Source: Arcuatula senhousia (Eukaryota > Mollusca > Bivalvia > Mytilida > Mytilidae). From it: a stretch of 64,000 bases of DNA. Numbering within the stretch: position 1 is the first letter of the stretch; each line of letters begins with the position of its first letter. A program made the position numbers and the translations under genes. The DNA is taken from assembly GCA_963971305.1 (NCBI GenBank), contig OZ020304.1, forward strand, positions 2,728,001-2,792,000, read 5' to 3'. Below are positions 1 to 12,000 of the stretch, in pieces. Below the pieces are notes generated by a model, which saw nothing but the letters and a program-made list of their open reading frames with translations, had not been told where the DNA came from and searched no databases.

Positions 1-134
1 CGTGAGCCCTACGTTTTTTCTTCAACATTGTATAAGCTGTATTTTTTCAATTGAAAAGGGTTAAACTGTCCGAAATATGTTTCAAAAGTTAATATTGAAT
101 TGTTTCATTTGAATATTCGATATAATATAACAGT

Positions 135-274
135 TATCACCCTAAATGATACTAGTATGTGACCCGGCATTTCTTTCGCCTCGAAAAGTAAGGTCACCCT
201 CGGGGCAAGCCCTCGGATGACCTTACCTTCTCTGGGAAAGAAACCACCGGGTCACACACCAACTAGGGTGATAA
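135..274. mobile_element. 140-bp foldback MITE
   Basis: The segment is almost entirely one inverted repeat. The left end TTATCACCCT is mirrored by AGGGTGATAA at the right end. Inside these, GTGACCCGG pairs with CCGGGTCAC, TTTCTTTC with GAAAGAAA, and AAGGTCA with TGACCTT around a short CTCGGGGCAAGCCCTCGG centre. It has no coding capacity. The structure fits a non-autonomous foldback element; no target-site duplication was clear. Confidence 0.7.
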
Positions 275-504
275 TTGTATATTCTTGAAGGAGATGTTCC
301 ACTAGCGCCGTCATACGGAGTTTACATTTCACAGTTAGTAAGATATGCTCGGATCTGCAATGGTGTTTCTGATTTTAATAATAAAGACCGTTTTATGACT
401 GACAAATTATTTATATGTGCCTGTCCTTAACCAGGAATCTTTGGAAAAAGCTTTTATTTGTTCTAATCATTAATGTTTTCTGTTCCTTGTTTGAGAAGGG
501 GTGT

Positions 505-700
505 ATCTGTGACTATAGCCCCATTTACATGCACAGTTTTACATACGTGTGCATTTTTACATACGTATGTAATTTTACACATGTGTGCAAATACTGCATG
601 TAAATGCAAATACATACGTATGTACATTTACACATGGTGTAAATTTACATCACCTCAGGACCAGATGTAAATGTTTATGTGTAAATTTACATAGGCTGTT
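505..700. repeat. Palindromic TACATACGTATGTA-rich repeat
   Basis: This stretch is built from short palindromic words (TACATACGTATGTA, ACACATGTGT, CATTTACATGCA) separated by TTTACA steps. An inverted relative occurs at 2700-2805, where the phrase CCCCATTTACATGCACA reappears as its reverse complement near 2780-2800. The short open frames crossing it are by-products of the repeat. Confidence 0.55.
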
Positions 701-739
701 TTATTAAATTTTGAGCATGTAAACGCAATTTAAACAAAT

Positions 740-1225
740 GCATAGTTCGATTTTTCTCTTCCTGGAGAACTTGTGACCTTGACCTTTACGCTATGTACTC
801 TAGAATCCACAGGCATCACTCTTGCATAATAAGCTCTTCGACGTGTAAATTTCATAAAAATTTATCAAGGCGTTAAAAAGTTATGCCTCTAAAACCAATA
901 TCTCTCTACAATTTCCAAGTTTTTCTGAACTTGTGACCTTGACCCTTACACAACTGTATTTCCCTAACACAGTCGAGATCTTTCTTATCCCATAGGCTTA
1001 AGGTGCACATTTCTTAGTGTCAAAAATACTTTGAGAACTAACATTACCACCTTTTCTAAGTTTTTCATAACTATTTACCTTGACCTTTGACATTTTGACC
1101 CAAAATCTATATGGTTCTCCCTTATTTCCTACGCTTGCAGTGTCCAAAAGCTACGATTTGAAGACCAAACTTGATAGAATGATGGTCGGACGAACGGAAA
1201 TGTAAATTCTATAGTCTATATAATA
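740..1225. repeat. Three ~150-bp tandem units (GTGACCTTGACC type)
   Basis: A unit containing TTGTGACCTTGACC recurs near 768, 926 and (diverged) 1070, about 150 bp apart. The run ends in GGTCGGACGAACGG, the GAC-rich kind of tract that closes other elements in this window. It looks like an old, partial copy of the tandem-core element type described at 16-24 kb and 50-63 kb. Confidence 0.5.
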
Positions 1226-1769
1226 AAACAAATGGGCATTGAGAAGAGCTAGAGCATGGTCACTTACATGCCTATGACCTATAATCGCTTGACAACATGA
1301 TGAATTAATAGTTGTTTTATTACTGCATTGGATAAAGCATCAGGTATTGAACATGTTACATGTAATATCTAGCAAAGGGGTAAACATTTTATGACCGGAA
1401 ACCCATATTGACGAAAGGAAAGAAAATCGTGCTAATTACATAAAGTTTTCTGCAATAGAGATAGCTAGATTTTTATTATTCCTTATAACATATACATGTA
1501 TCAATCTGAATTCAAAACTAAAGTTCTCTCCAAGACCGTGTTACTCTCTGTTTACAAGGACTAACAGTTTGAATTTGATCCATTAATGATTAAAGGTAAT
1601 ACCAAACTGGGATGGTCAATCTCATATAATCCAAGAAGAAAAGACAAACAAAGCAAATATACTTACCATAAAAATGTAAAAATTAAGTGCTTGCATGTTA
1701 ATAGTCAAATTTTGAATTTTGTTACCATGATGACAACAAAAGAAAAGCTTTATATGAGATCGTATGAGG
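1226..1769. other. Intergenic, no recognised feature
   Basis: AT-rich sequence without a convincing gene, RNA or repeat boundary. A short open frame beginning at 1586 runs into the dispersed repeat at 1770 and is not supported as a gene. Confidence 0.5.
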
Positions 1770-2092
1770 GAAGCAGGGGTACCAATGGGGTATTCGAATG
1801 TCAAAAGTCAGAAAGGGCAGAGACAAAGCCTGTAAACACAAACAAGAACGGGACAAAAACAGACAACGTGTAAAACATGGGAACACAAAATAACTGAATA
1901 TCAATTAACAACGCGAACTCCAGTCGAAACAAGAGTGAACCCAGGTGCTCCGGAAGAGCAAGCAGTTCCTGCTTGCTATAGCACACCCGTCGCGTTGCCA
2001 ACAGTCAATTCAGCGTGTCAAATCCGGTAAAGGAAGACAAAACAAAACTCTATCACAAACCAACATCTGCACTCATCTGAGGCATTTTTTTT
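1770..2092 (+). repeat. Dispersed repeat, family D copy 1
   Basis: It begins near GGTACCAATGGGGTATTCGA and runs through AACAAGAGTGAACCCAGGTGCTC, CTTGCTATAGCACACCCG and AAATCCGGTAAAGGAAGACA to ACCAACATCTGCACTCAT. The same ordered phrases occur at 29465-29740, with a shorter version at 37190-37310 and end fragments near 34835-34900 and (inverted) 47800-47850. It is non-coding and its class is unknown. Confidence 0.65.
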
Positions 2093-3713
2093 TTTCATTA
2101 CCTTGGTCTAAAAGCCAATCACAGAGACAACAGTTTCCGGTAAAAACTCTAAAAAATTAGAATAAACCCTGGAATATCAAATAAGTTTTGAGTTAAGTTA
2201 AATACTAGTACACAAAACGCTGGTGAGTTGGGTCAGTTACTTTCGAGATAATTTTATGAAATCGTTCTCCTTTGATTTTATTGAATAGAGATATGCCTGG
2301 ATGACAAAGATGACTGTGGCACTGTTTTTAATACCACCACCCTTTGACATGTTATTTATAAAACGTACAGCTATTCGAATGAAAGTTCGATCGAGTTCAA
2401 TTTTAAGTTAACAAAAACAATCACTGTTTCCTTACTAAGACTGGTGGTTTCTTATGGGTACCTGTTAAACCACTGTTTCCTCTATTAAAAAAACTAGGCA
2501 CCGTTTATGGCACATTTGCGACGAAAGGGCTGTTATATGTAAGCCTTTACAGTCTTTCTTTTAAAAGCTGTATATCCTTCTATTAGCCCATCCTGAGGGT
2601 ATAGAAAATGACTGGAGTGAGATCTCATATTGGTTTGTGCATGTCCAGTCAACTTATGCATAAATTTATAAAAATACACACTAAACATAAAACTCATGTA
2701 AATGGTTAGCAAATTTGCTTATACATACGTGTGTAAATTTGCACATGTGTATATTTACATACGTATGTATATAACTTGTGCATGTAAATGGGGCTTATGT
2801 TACAGGACTAGATTTGAATTATATGCATTTTTAAGACCATGGGCCAATTGCAAAACGGCGAGCAGCACCTACTGGCCTCGTTGAAAGCTGCTGACGCTTG
2901 TTCATTGTGTTTTTTTTTCTTCTAAATTACCGCTTGTTATGTGAGGTGTGTCGCCTACACTTATTCCACATCTCATTATTTTCTCACGATTGCATTTTCT
3001 TCTCCTATACCTCCTTTTCTTTTAATACTAGAATGGTAAGGTTTATACTTAATTACAAAATTACATAAAAAATCGTAATAATAATCACTTTCAAAATTTT
3101 GAATATGTTTTTCTGTGTCTTTGAGAAAATTGTGCAGGCTCATTAATGTTTTGTACTGGCTATAACATTTCATTCGACTAAAAGGCTGTTGAGTTGGGGA
3201 TACAAAGAATAAGACATTTATGATATTGCAATGATTTATTAAAACCACCAACACTAGGATAAAACTAGAATGATATCTTCAGCATTTTTATCTCACTCTG
3301 CAGAGCAAGCTTCTCAAAGTTGAGGCAGACCTGCTCGTGGACATTTTTAGATCTGTTTAGAGGCCAGCTAGGGTTACAACTCATCACCACAGTACTCATC
3401 ACTGGAAAAATAGAAGTGTCTTTATGAACTACATTTTTAAGTCTGAAAATTGGTTCAGTTAAATATTGTTTCCACAGGTAATAAAGAGCAACTCATTACA
3501 AGCTTTTGTCACACTGCAAGTCTTATATCACAACGCACATTATTATATTGACTGAGGACCTTTCTTCTAAAACTTCGTTAGGTATACAATCGTTCCACAT
3601 TATCAAAAGATCAATGACAAATGGATATATCAATGCAAAGATTTCTGTTATATATTTATTTATGAGCGTTCGATACTGTTATATGCCTTATGTCGGGGCA
3701 GTAATTTTTACTC
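2093..3713. other. Intergenic, mostly featureless
   Basis: There is no credible gene. It holds the inverted relative of the 505-700 palindromic repeat at 2700-2805. A short phrase at about 2957-2985, ACACTTATTCCACATCTC, reappears at 48440-48470 and, inverted and diverged, near 4163-4190. Confidence 0.5.
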
Positions 3714-4617
3714 TTCAAATCAAATCAAATAAGCTTTATTTATAGTCGATTAGCAATATACAAATAACATAAGCTCTGGTGAGCTTTTGATCGACTTACA
3801 TAAAGACATAGACATACATAAAACATAACATGGACATACAACACAAACACTAATATTATACTAAAAGACATACAAACAAATAAAGCACACATATCATGCA
3901 GGTAAAAAGCATAAGCATAACAACTATGGCAAACATAAAAGCAGCACATGCATAAGCACAGTATAAAATAAATAATCTAGATATAAGCAAGCACTATTAT
4001 TGAAGCACTCTTGTTCGCCAGTCCGTACATTTGTCCTTCAAGCCTACATGAGAATGATTGGGAGATCTGTGATGATGGTTTTGCCAAACTGTACGTCCTA
4101 AGCGACTTTCGGAGATGTTGGAGTTCTACTTCCTGTTTGGGACATGGCCGATATTAATAGACGATATTGAGATGTGGAATAAGTGAACGCGACACAACAA
4201 ACATAAATAAACAGCAATCAAAAAAAAATCACAACGGAAAACAGCAAGCAGTCTTCAACATTACCATGGGTCACTGCTTACCGTCTTGCATCGGCCCAAG
4301 ACTTATAATACAATACAAAAGTTTCAAAACCAATCCCTAAATCATCAACGAAAGACCCAATTCTTGACATAAAACAGTTAACACAGAATGACAAGGACAA
4401 AGTTAACAAAGGCTTTGGCAAAGTTTCCTGGCTTAGGACAGGCACTCCATATAAAATGTGGCGGGGTTAAACTAGTTTTTTGGATCCAACCTTCCCCCTA
4501 TTGATAAGCTTGCACAAAGCATACATATAGAACACACTGTAAAACTCAATCGACAAAAGTTCAATTCAACAAGAGAGAACCTAAGACTTAAAATGACAAT
4601 CATGAAAACCGTCAAGC
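3714..4617 (-). mobile_element. Probable 3' end of a non-LTR retrotransposon (minus strand)
   Basis: Read on the minus strand, this ends in AATAAAGCTTATTTGATTTGATTTGA: a polyadenylation signal followed by a short (TTGAT)n tail. The two better-supported retrotransposon tails at 4895-5672 and 27978-28440 end in the same way. No zinc-knuckle coding was found here, so it may be 3' UTR only. Single units of a dispersed ~165-bp repeat (compare 51617-52790) lie inside it near 4085-4155. Confidence 0.4.
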
Positions 4618-4750
4618 TCTTCTCAGAAACTGTAAAACGTCTGCATACAACGAATATAAGAATAACACTAATTTGAAAGAGAACTCCTGGTATTCATATA
4701 TTATATTTCTGAGTGAAAAGTTATGTATAAATTTATCATATGCAAACCAT

Positions 4751-4894
4751 AGGCGTTTGGGTTCAGGATTATTTTTTTTATTAATAACGTGTATATAAAA
4801 ATTTTCATACTCGTCTATATACTATATAGACGAGTATGAAAATTTTTATATACACGTTATTAATAAAAAAAAATAATCCTGAACCCAAACGCCT
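4751..4894. repeat. 144-bp near-perfect palindrome
   Basis: The left arm (4751-4821) and right arm (4823-4894) are reverse complements over about 71 bp. They differ only by one base in a T8/A9 run and have essentially no loop. The right arm leads directly into the retrotransposon tail at 4895. Possible origins are snap-back synthesis during retrotransposition, an inverted duplication at the insertion junction, or an assembly or library foldback artefact. Confidence 0.85.
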
Positions 4895-5672
4895 GTGATG
4901 CAAACGTTATAGCAAAAACAAGTTAAGATTTTTGTTAAAGAAGAGAAAAGAAAATTTTCTAGACATCTGGAACGAAATCAAAAACCGGTATGCTAAGGAC
5001 GAAGGTAAATTAAACACATATTTTAAATTTAAGTTAAATTTTGATTTTGAAAATTATCTAAATATAAAAAATGGAGATATGCGGCAAACATTGTCAAAAT
5101 TCCGTATAAGTGATCACTCACTCAGAATTGAAACAGGGCGCCATGAACGCAAATGTGATTCCAATGGCAAAAATATAGTGCTTCCTCGCAGTGAGAGAGT
5201 CTGTCAAAAGTGTTTAACAGGGGCTATAGAAGATGAAAAACATTTTTTACTTGTGTGTCCTATGTATGAAAATGATCGTAAAAGTTTTTTTAGTAATATC
5301 CGTACAAACTTTCCAAATCTAAATAGCATAAATTCTGATCAATTTTTTATCTGGCTAATGGTAAATGATGATATTAAATTTATGACCTCGTTATCAGAAT
5401 ATATAACCCTTTGTTTAGAAAAAAGAAAGACACACTAAGTAACATGTTTGATTGGCTGTCTCTTCTCTTGATAGTTGTTATTGTTTTTTTGTTTTTTGTC
5501 CTATAATGTCCTAATTAAAAATCATTTAATCAAGTATGTATGGTTGTGTGTCTATGCATAATAATGTATTTGTTGTGTGAATGTTAATGTTGTAATTTTA
5601 TATGCCTGAAAGGGCCCTATGATTAGGAAATAAAGTATTCTATTCTATTCTATTCTATTCTATTCTATTCTG
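4895..5672 (+). mobile_element. Non-LTR retrotransposon 3' end (5'-truncated)
   Basis: The open frame at 4932-5438 (168 aa) is the C-terminal end of a non-LTR reverse-transcriptase polyprotein. It carries the post-RT segment with FRISDHSLRIETGRH, then a zinc-knuckle-like C-X2-C...H-X4-C motif (CQKCLTGAIEDEKHF...C). No palm domain is present, so the copy is 5'-truncated and cannot be autonomous. The 3' UTR ends with GGAAATAAAG followed by (TATTC)n at about 5634-5672. The same zinc-knuckle wording occurs at 32510-32640 (+) and 28316-28380 (-), so these are related elements. Confidence 0.8.
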
Positions 5673-6081
5673 TTCTGCTACATGAGAATGATGTGAAATT
5701 TGGAAGGGTGGTTTACTGTGACAAACTAAACTTCTTATGAGACTTTCGCACTTGCCGACTTGTTTTTTCCTTTGTTTTATCATTAGATAACATTTCAATC
5801 TTTTTTATTACTTTTTTCAGGTTTGTATTTTGGCGGGGTAAACTTTTAAAACAACTGCGACCTCTGGTGAGAATTTTATCTGAATAAAGGGAAACCAATG
5901 ATTCGCGCCAGTGAAATGCTTCTAGAATATCATTTTGGCTGAGAAAGAGAACAAAAGACACATGAAAAATATAATATTTATTACTAATTTCCATCTACAC
6001 ATTGTCAAAGGCACACAAATCAACATTTTCTTCGCTCAATGAGCGTTTTTGTAAACAAAACTTCTACTGAGCAAAACAAAT
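5673..6081 (+). promoter_or_regulatory. Upstream region of the ZNF839-like gene
   Basis: About 400 bp separate the microsatellite tail of the retrotransposon from the start codon at 6082. I see no clear TATA box or CpG-rich promoter. The ATG context ACAAATATGGCGGA has A at -3 and G at +4, a good eukaryotic start. Assignment as promoter and 5' UTR rests on position only. Confidence 0.35.
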
Positions 6082-9000
6082 ATGGCGGACACAGGTTCAG
6101 AAATGAATGGTGTTGTTCTCGTTGGTTCTGACGGGCTTCAACAGACAGAAATCGTAGACACAAACGAAACAAGTGAACAAAATGAAGAAACAAATGGGGA
6201 AGACTTACTTCAGCTGGCACTTGATGAGGCATCTGGGGGTTTATCTACAAATGCAATAACATACAGTGTGCCCAATGAGCTGGTTGAGGCAGTGGCCCAA
6301 GAAACCTTTCAGGGAGCAATCTCAGGAGTTGAGACAACTGACTTGAACTTTGAGAATGCAGCCTTTGTCGTCAGTGGTGATGGCATTAATTTTGAAAGTG
6401 GGAATACTCAGTTCCAAATACAAACAGATGAGAACAATAGCAATATGTCAAGTGTTGCATCTTCATCTGCTCATGAGAGCAATGCTGTGACTGTTACCCT
6501 TGTTCCTGCCAATGAAGCAAGTGGTGCACCCCTTGGGTCAAGTCAGAACCCTATCAGAATAATACAGCAAGGGAATCAATATACCCCTGTTCAACAACTG
6601 ACCACAGATCAATTACAGCAAATTATGCAAGTCGTTCAGCAGCAACAGGTGGCTAAAAGTGCTTCTGAAGGAGGAGGGTCAAGTGTACTTTACAACCCAC
6701 AAACAAACACAAAGATAGTTTACCGAGTGATATACCCATCAGAGCTTCACAAAAGTTCTAGTTCAACATCAACCACATCGCAAGGACAACAAACAATTGT
6801 ACAAATCGGTCAGGATCAGCTTCCAAAAAGACAGTACAAAAAGAGGCGAGAAGAGGAAGAGAAGATTGAAGGTCCAGAGTTGACAAAGGAAGAAAAGGAA
6901 GCCAAGAAAAAACACAGACCCAGAACTCGCTCTGGTCGAGTTTCAAAACCACCAAAACATATGACTAAAGATTACAAACACATCCATGTCGTTGACTGGG
7001 ATGAAGACTATGATGATTCAGATGGTGGATATTCTGACTTCAAATACAGCGAAGACGAAGAAGACAAGTATGACGAGAACATAGAATCAGACTTTGTCAA
7101 TGAAGCAGGTAGAAATAACATGGATATTGTTACTGATCAACCTACAAAGTTTAGTTACATGTACATATTATATTTCTGTGCAATGCTAAGGGCTTTAATT
7201 CTGATGGTTAGCTGTCTCATGTTTAACCTGTTCGAGTCAGTGTTCTCCCCAGGCCATTAAAGCACCGTGGGCCCACGGTGCTATAATTTTTGGCCGCGGT
7301 GCTATTAATGTTACCGCGGTGCTATCAGGGGTATTGCCGCGGTGCTATCGTTTTTTCTTCAATTTTATTTTTTTGTCCAACATTTTTAAAATCTTATTTG
7401 GTTTTCATCACTTCTTCACTTGCCTTGATTGTTAAACTGTTTATTTAAGGGATTAACTCGGGTAATTAACAAAGGAAGCCATAAACTTGTCATAATTAGC
7501 CCCCAAGCCAGGCCAGTTAAAGGTGAAGAACATCGAGACTTCAAAGGATTTTGCCGGCGGCAATCAATCATGAGTTAATCTCTTATCCCATTGCAAAATC
7601 TTGTGTAATGATTAAAATGTTACAATTAACTATCATTTATGATTAGAACTGTTTGAATTTTGTAATATATTGTTGTTTTAAGTCTAGATTTGTAGATTGA
7701 AAGCCAAAAAAAAAATCGATTTTTTAGAAATATTTATTCATGTCCATATAGGTACAGAGTTACTTCCCCTAAAAATTATTTATTTGCATTTTTTAAGCTA
7801 ATAAATCATATTTATACCAAACTATTTTAAAGTTGCAAAAAATTAATTATTATCTAAGTTCATCAAAAGCCATTTTACTTTTTCTTTTAAAAACAAAAAA
7901 TTTTTTGGATGTTTGTTTTAAAAACTACACTTCTTCAAACATCTGATCAATTATTAAGTATTGATAAAATGTGCTTGATTTGTAACAAATGTATCTATGC
8001 ACTGATAAAATTAATTAAAGATAATTTCATTGCTGATCAGAAACTTAATTGTGTGTATTCTCTTCTGTGGAGAGGTAACCTGAGAAAGTCATTCATCAAG
8101 GTATAAGAGTTAAATAGCTACAGAATAGTTATGAAAACAAACAGATACAAATAAATAACTTATATCTTAGATCATTATATTGCTTTTTGAAAATCCATGA
8201 AATAACGCCGAAGAAAATCCCATGTTCGAAATTCTCTCCACACGCTACCACAGTGCTATCAAAATATTCTGGGGAGAACACTGCGAGTCATAGAAATTAG
8301 CTGCAAGCACAGGACTGAAAGCCCACAACCTGTAAAAATTTGCTTGGTATTGTAAATTTTTGCACTTTTGGTAACACATTCTTAAGAAATATTTTAACAT
8401 CATGGATTCGGTCCTGTAAATCCCAAATCCTAAATTCGATGACTGCTATATATACAATGTATTGCATTAAAATCTGACATATGAATGTAATAGCAATAAA
8501 ATATAGATACATGTAGATGATAATGGGCGATGGCATGTGTAATCAATATACATGACACAATCACAATGGACATCAGCCAGCAGGTTCAAAGACTACTTTC
8601 ATATTCATTAATATTTTGAAAGGACACAAATATTATTGATAATTGTTTTTTTAAATGACTCGAAAGGTTTTTTTTCATGTGAATGTTTTTAAGTAGAACC
8701 AAATGTTTTTTTGGTTTTTTTTTTTGTAAATTGATTTCTATTTAACTTTCACATTACAGGTCAAGTCCTAATAAGACCTAAGAATTGGAGATGTAATTTT
8801 TGCCAGAAGTGCTATATTGGTAGAGGAGGATTAGCAAGGCACTATAGACAGAATCCATCCCATGGAAATGTTGTCGACCTACCAATTGAAGAATCAGGTT
8901 ACAGTACTTTAAATATTCCATTCTGTAGATATTCAAAGTTAATTCCTTGCTAAACATGAATATTGAAACAATATCTCATTACAATATGTGATCACCGTCA

Positions 9001-12000
9001 AAAGAAATGCCATAATTTTAAATGTCAAATGCTTGTTTCATCTCAAAAACACATTTTAGCAAGAAGTTACTAGCCATAATCAATCAATAAATTGGTGAGA
9101 ATAAAAAAAAGGTATCAACACCATCTGTTAAAAGGAAGTTTAAACCTATCATAGTAGTATTTTACAGATTCCAGCAACCTAAGTAAACCCTCACACAATG
9201 GATTTAGCTATGCAGGAAGTATATCTGAAGACAGCAATACACAAGATTCTATATCAGGTATTCCACAGATGAGACAGGGTCCTGGACGGCCTCGGAAGAA
9301 AGGACAAAGAGGAAGACCACCGCTTTATGAACAAACTCCAGAAAGAAAAAGACACAAACTTAAAGAGGTACTTATAAATTTGTTTGAACTCAGGTTTTTA
9401 CCTGAGGTATTGAAGGGTGTGGTGAAATTGCGCTCGTACTTTAACTTCAGTACTCAATTTAAAAAATTCAGAATGAAGTGTAGAATAGATGAAATGATTT
9501 TAAAGCATTTGTTTGTGAAAAACCTTGGAAACAACTTAAGACTGGACATACAAATCACCAAAATCTAAAAAAATGATTTAAAAACATTCAATATGTTGTC
9601 ACATAGCATAAAAACTTGACAAGTAAACAGCATGTTCCTTGCTAATTTTATAATACCCACATGATATATCAAGGGTTTTAAGTTTGAATCATGTCTTCAT
9701 GAATTTCTGTCAAGCTTTTCACAGAAACTGTATTTAGCAGATTAAGTATGAGAATCAATATGTCCTAAGTGATTTACAGACTTGTTGGACTGTTACATCC
9801 TGTTTGGAACAGACCCGATATGAAAATATACAGGGGCCTGGGTGGCCGAGTGGTCTAACGTGCTAGTTTTAGATACCACTCTATTTACAACCTGTCCAAT
9901 TTACTTATGGACTTCTGATTTTAGCGTAAAGTGAAGCGTGCAATCACAACAAACAAAATATACGTCGTCATGAACAAAGCCAATCGTTAACAAAAACCAC
10001 AAATCGTTACATTTGATTACATAAAAATACATTGATTGAATGAATGGGTCGTGCAAACATTCAATCTGATTGGATAATGACAAATGGGGGATTTTCCTAC
10101 TGTGACGATTTGCAGTTTTTGTTACCGATTGGCTTGTTCATGATGACGTAAATTTTCATTGTTGTGTTTGCACACTTCACTATACACTACAATCAAAAGT
10201 CATTAGTTAAATCAGACGGGTTGTATCACTAGTCTATTACCTTTGCAGGAGCAGATCAAGTTATGCTTTGTAATTTACCAAACCTGTATGCAAATAGGAA
10301 TGTCATTTACCTGCCCAATGTCAGTATTTTATTTTTGGTACAGTAGACTCCGCCAAATCGGATATCGAATTTGTCAGGAAAAAATATCCGATTACCCAGG
10401 ATATCCAATTTGCCATTTCAGGAGATCGAATATCAACTCCAAGTCTTGTCCATGTGTTCCATGTTGAGGGTGCCATCATATTATATATTTGTTGTATCAT
10501 GCAAGAATAAAGGATTTAGTGAATAGCTATTGTTATTTTATTAATTAATAAAGAATTTTCATCAATTTGTGTACTTATATTCCCTCCATAACATGTGTTT
10601 TACTGAGGTCGTCCATCTTTGTTGTTTACATTGTAGAAAATTTATTAATCTCTAACAAGAATCAACATTTTTTTCTCTATCAATGTACGAGATTTAAAAA
10701 GCTGGTATTCATTCATATTACATCTTAATAGTAAAATTGTGTTTCAGGATCATATTTTCATAAAGATGTCAAAAATTGTCTACATTTGGCAATCAAATAT
10801 GAGATTATAGCAGCTCATGAATATTCAAAATGGCTACTAGTGATTTACAAAATGTTGATTAGCCATGTGGTTGTCCACACATCATCTTGGATAATGATTT
10901 TATTTCAAATCTATTGAGACATCCTTTTCAAGATTGGCATCATAGTGGAGGAATATCAATGTTTCAAAATTGAAAACCTTCAATAAAGGAAGTCAGTTAG
11001 CTCACATGATTTGTTTACAGTCATGACGTAATAAGTACACCTGTAATTTCAATGACCTACGTGTTACCCACACACTAAATATACACTGACTTCACCACTA
11101 ATAAATTTATTTTGTACCAACACAATATCATTTTGAAATATATTTTATTAGCAGTGCCAACATAAGATTTCAGAATAACAAATTGAAAGGTTTTAACATT
11201 TATATTTTGACTTCCGGCATGTACGATGTTGTGCAAGAAATAAACACACAGAAGATATATCTTTTATTGCTTAAATAAAAACAAGTGTTTGAATAAAAAC
11301 ATCTTTATTAGTAAATACAATATACATTGTTTATTAAAAATCATAAAACAGAGAGTTGAATACAAATGTTGGTGAAAACATATGTCAAACTTCCGGTCAT
11401 CACGATCTTCTGAAATACAAAAATATCCGATTTTTATACAAAATGGCAACATTTTTGAGGAATATTCTATCCTATTTGCCGATATATCCAATGTTCCGAT
11501 ATCCTATTTCCCGATAAAAAATATATAGAAAGAATAGGAAATGGTTTGGTGTTTTGATATTCTATCCCATTTGCCGATATATCCAAGTAGCCGATATCCG
11601 ATTTCGTGGAGTCTACTGTATTCCGTTTTACTCCACCATTAAAACTGACAGCCCTGTATAACCCAGTGTTGGAAAAGAGCATTAAACTCTAACATACACA
11701 CACTGACTGTAATTTATCATTATGTTGAGCCTTTCTCAAACCCATTTGTGGAATAATTTAAAAATTTGCAGGGTTGTTCTATATGACAAACTGTATGCCC
11801 TAAGTGATGTTCATACCTGTTAGACTTACTGTCTGTTTGGGTCCTTATGTGGAATCATTTTTGTTCCCTGGACATTCTTTCTCAATTGTCATATGATTTA
11901 AAGATGATAACTATTAACTAAAGTAAGATTCACAATTTTCTTTGTTTTTCAGTTCATTAAGCATTATGATACAGAAGATCTGATGGATATAGTTTTACCT

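Noticed and set aside
4618..4848. Minus-strand coding trace through the palindrome (RLWFAYDKFIHNF...)
   Set aside because: No family match, it begins inside a palindrome, and its 3' part overlaps a dispersed repeat word (GTCAAGCTCTTCTCAGAAACTGTA).
7109..7260. Extension of ZNF839-like exon 1 to the stop at 7258-7260
   Set aside because: A GT donor after GAAGCAG at 7108 joins in frame to the zinc-finger exon at 8760, and the extension runs into a transposon end.
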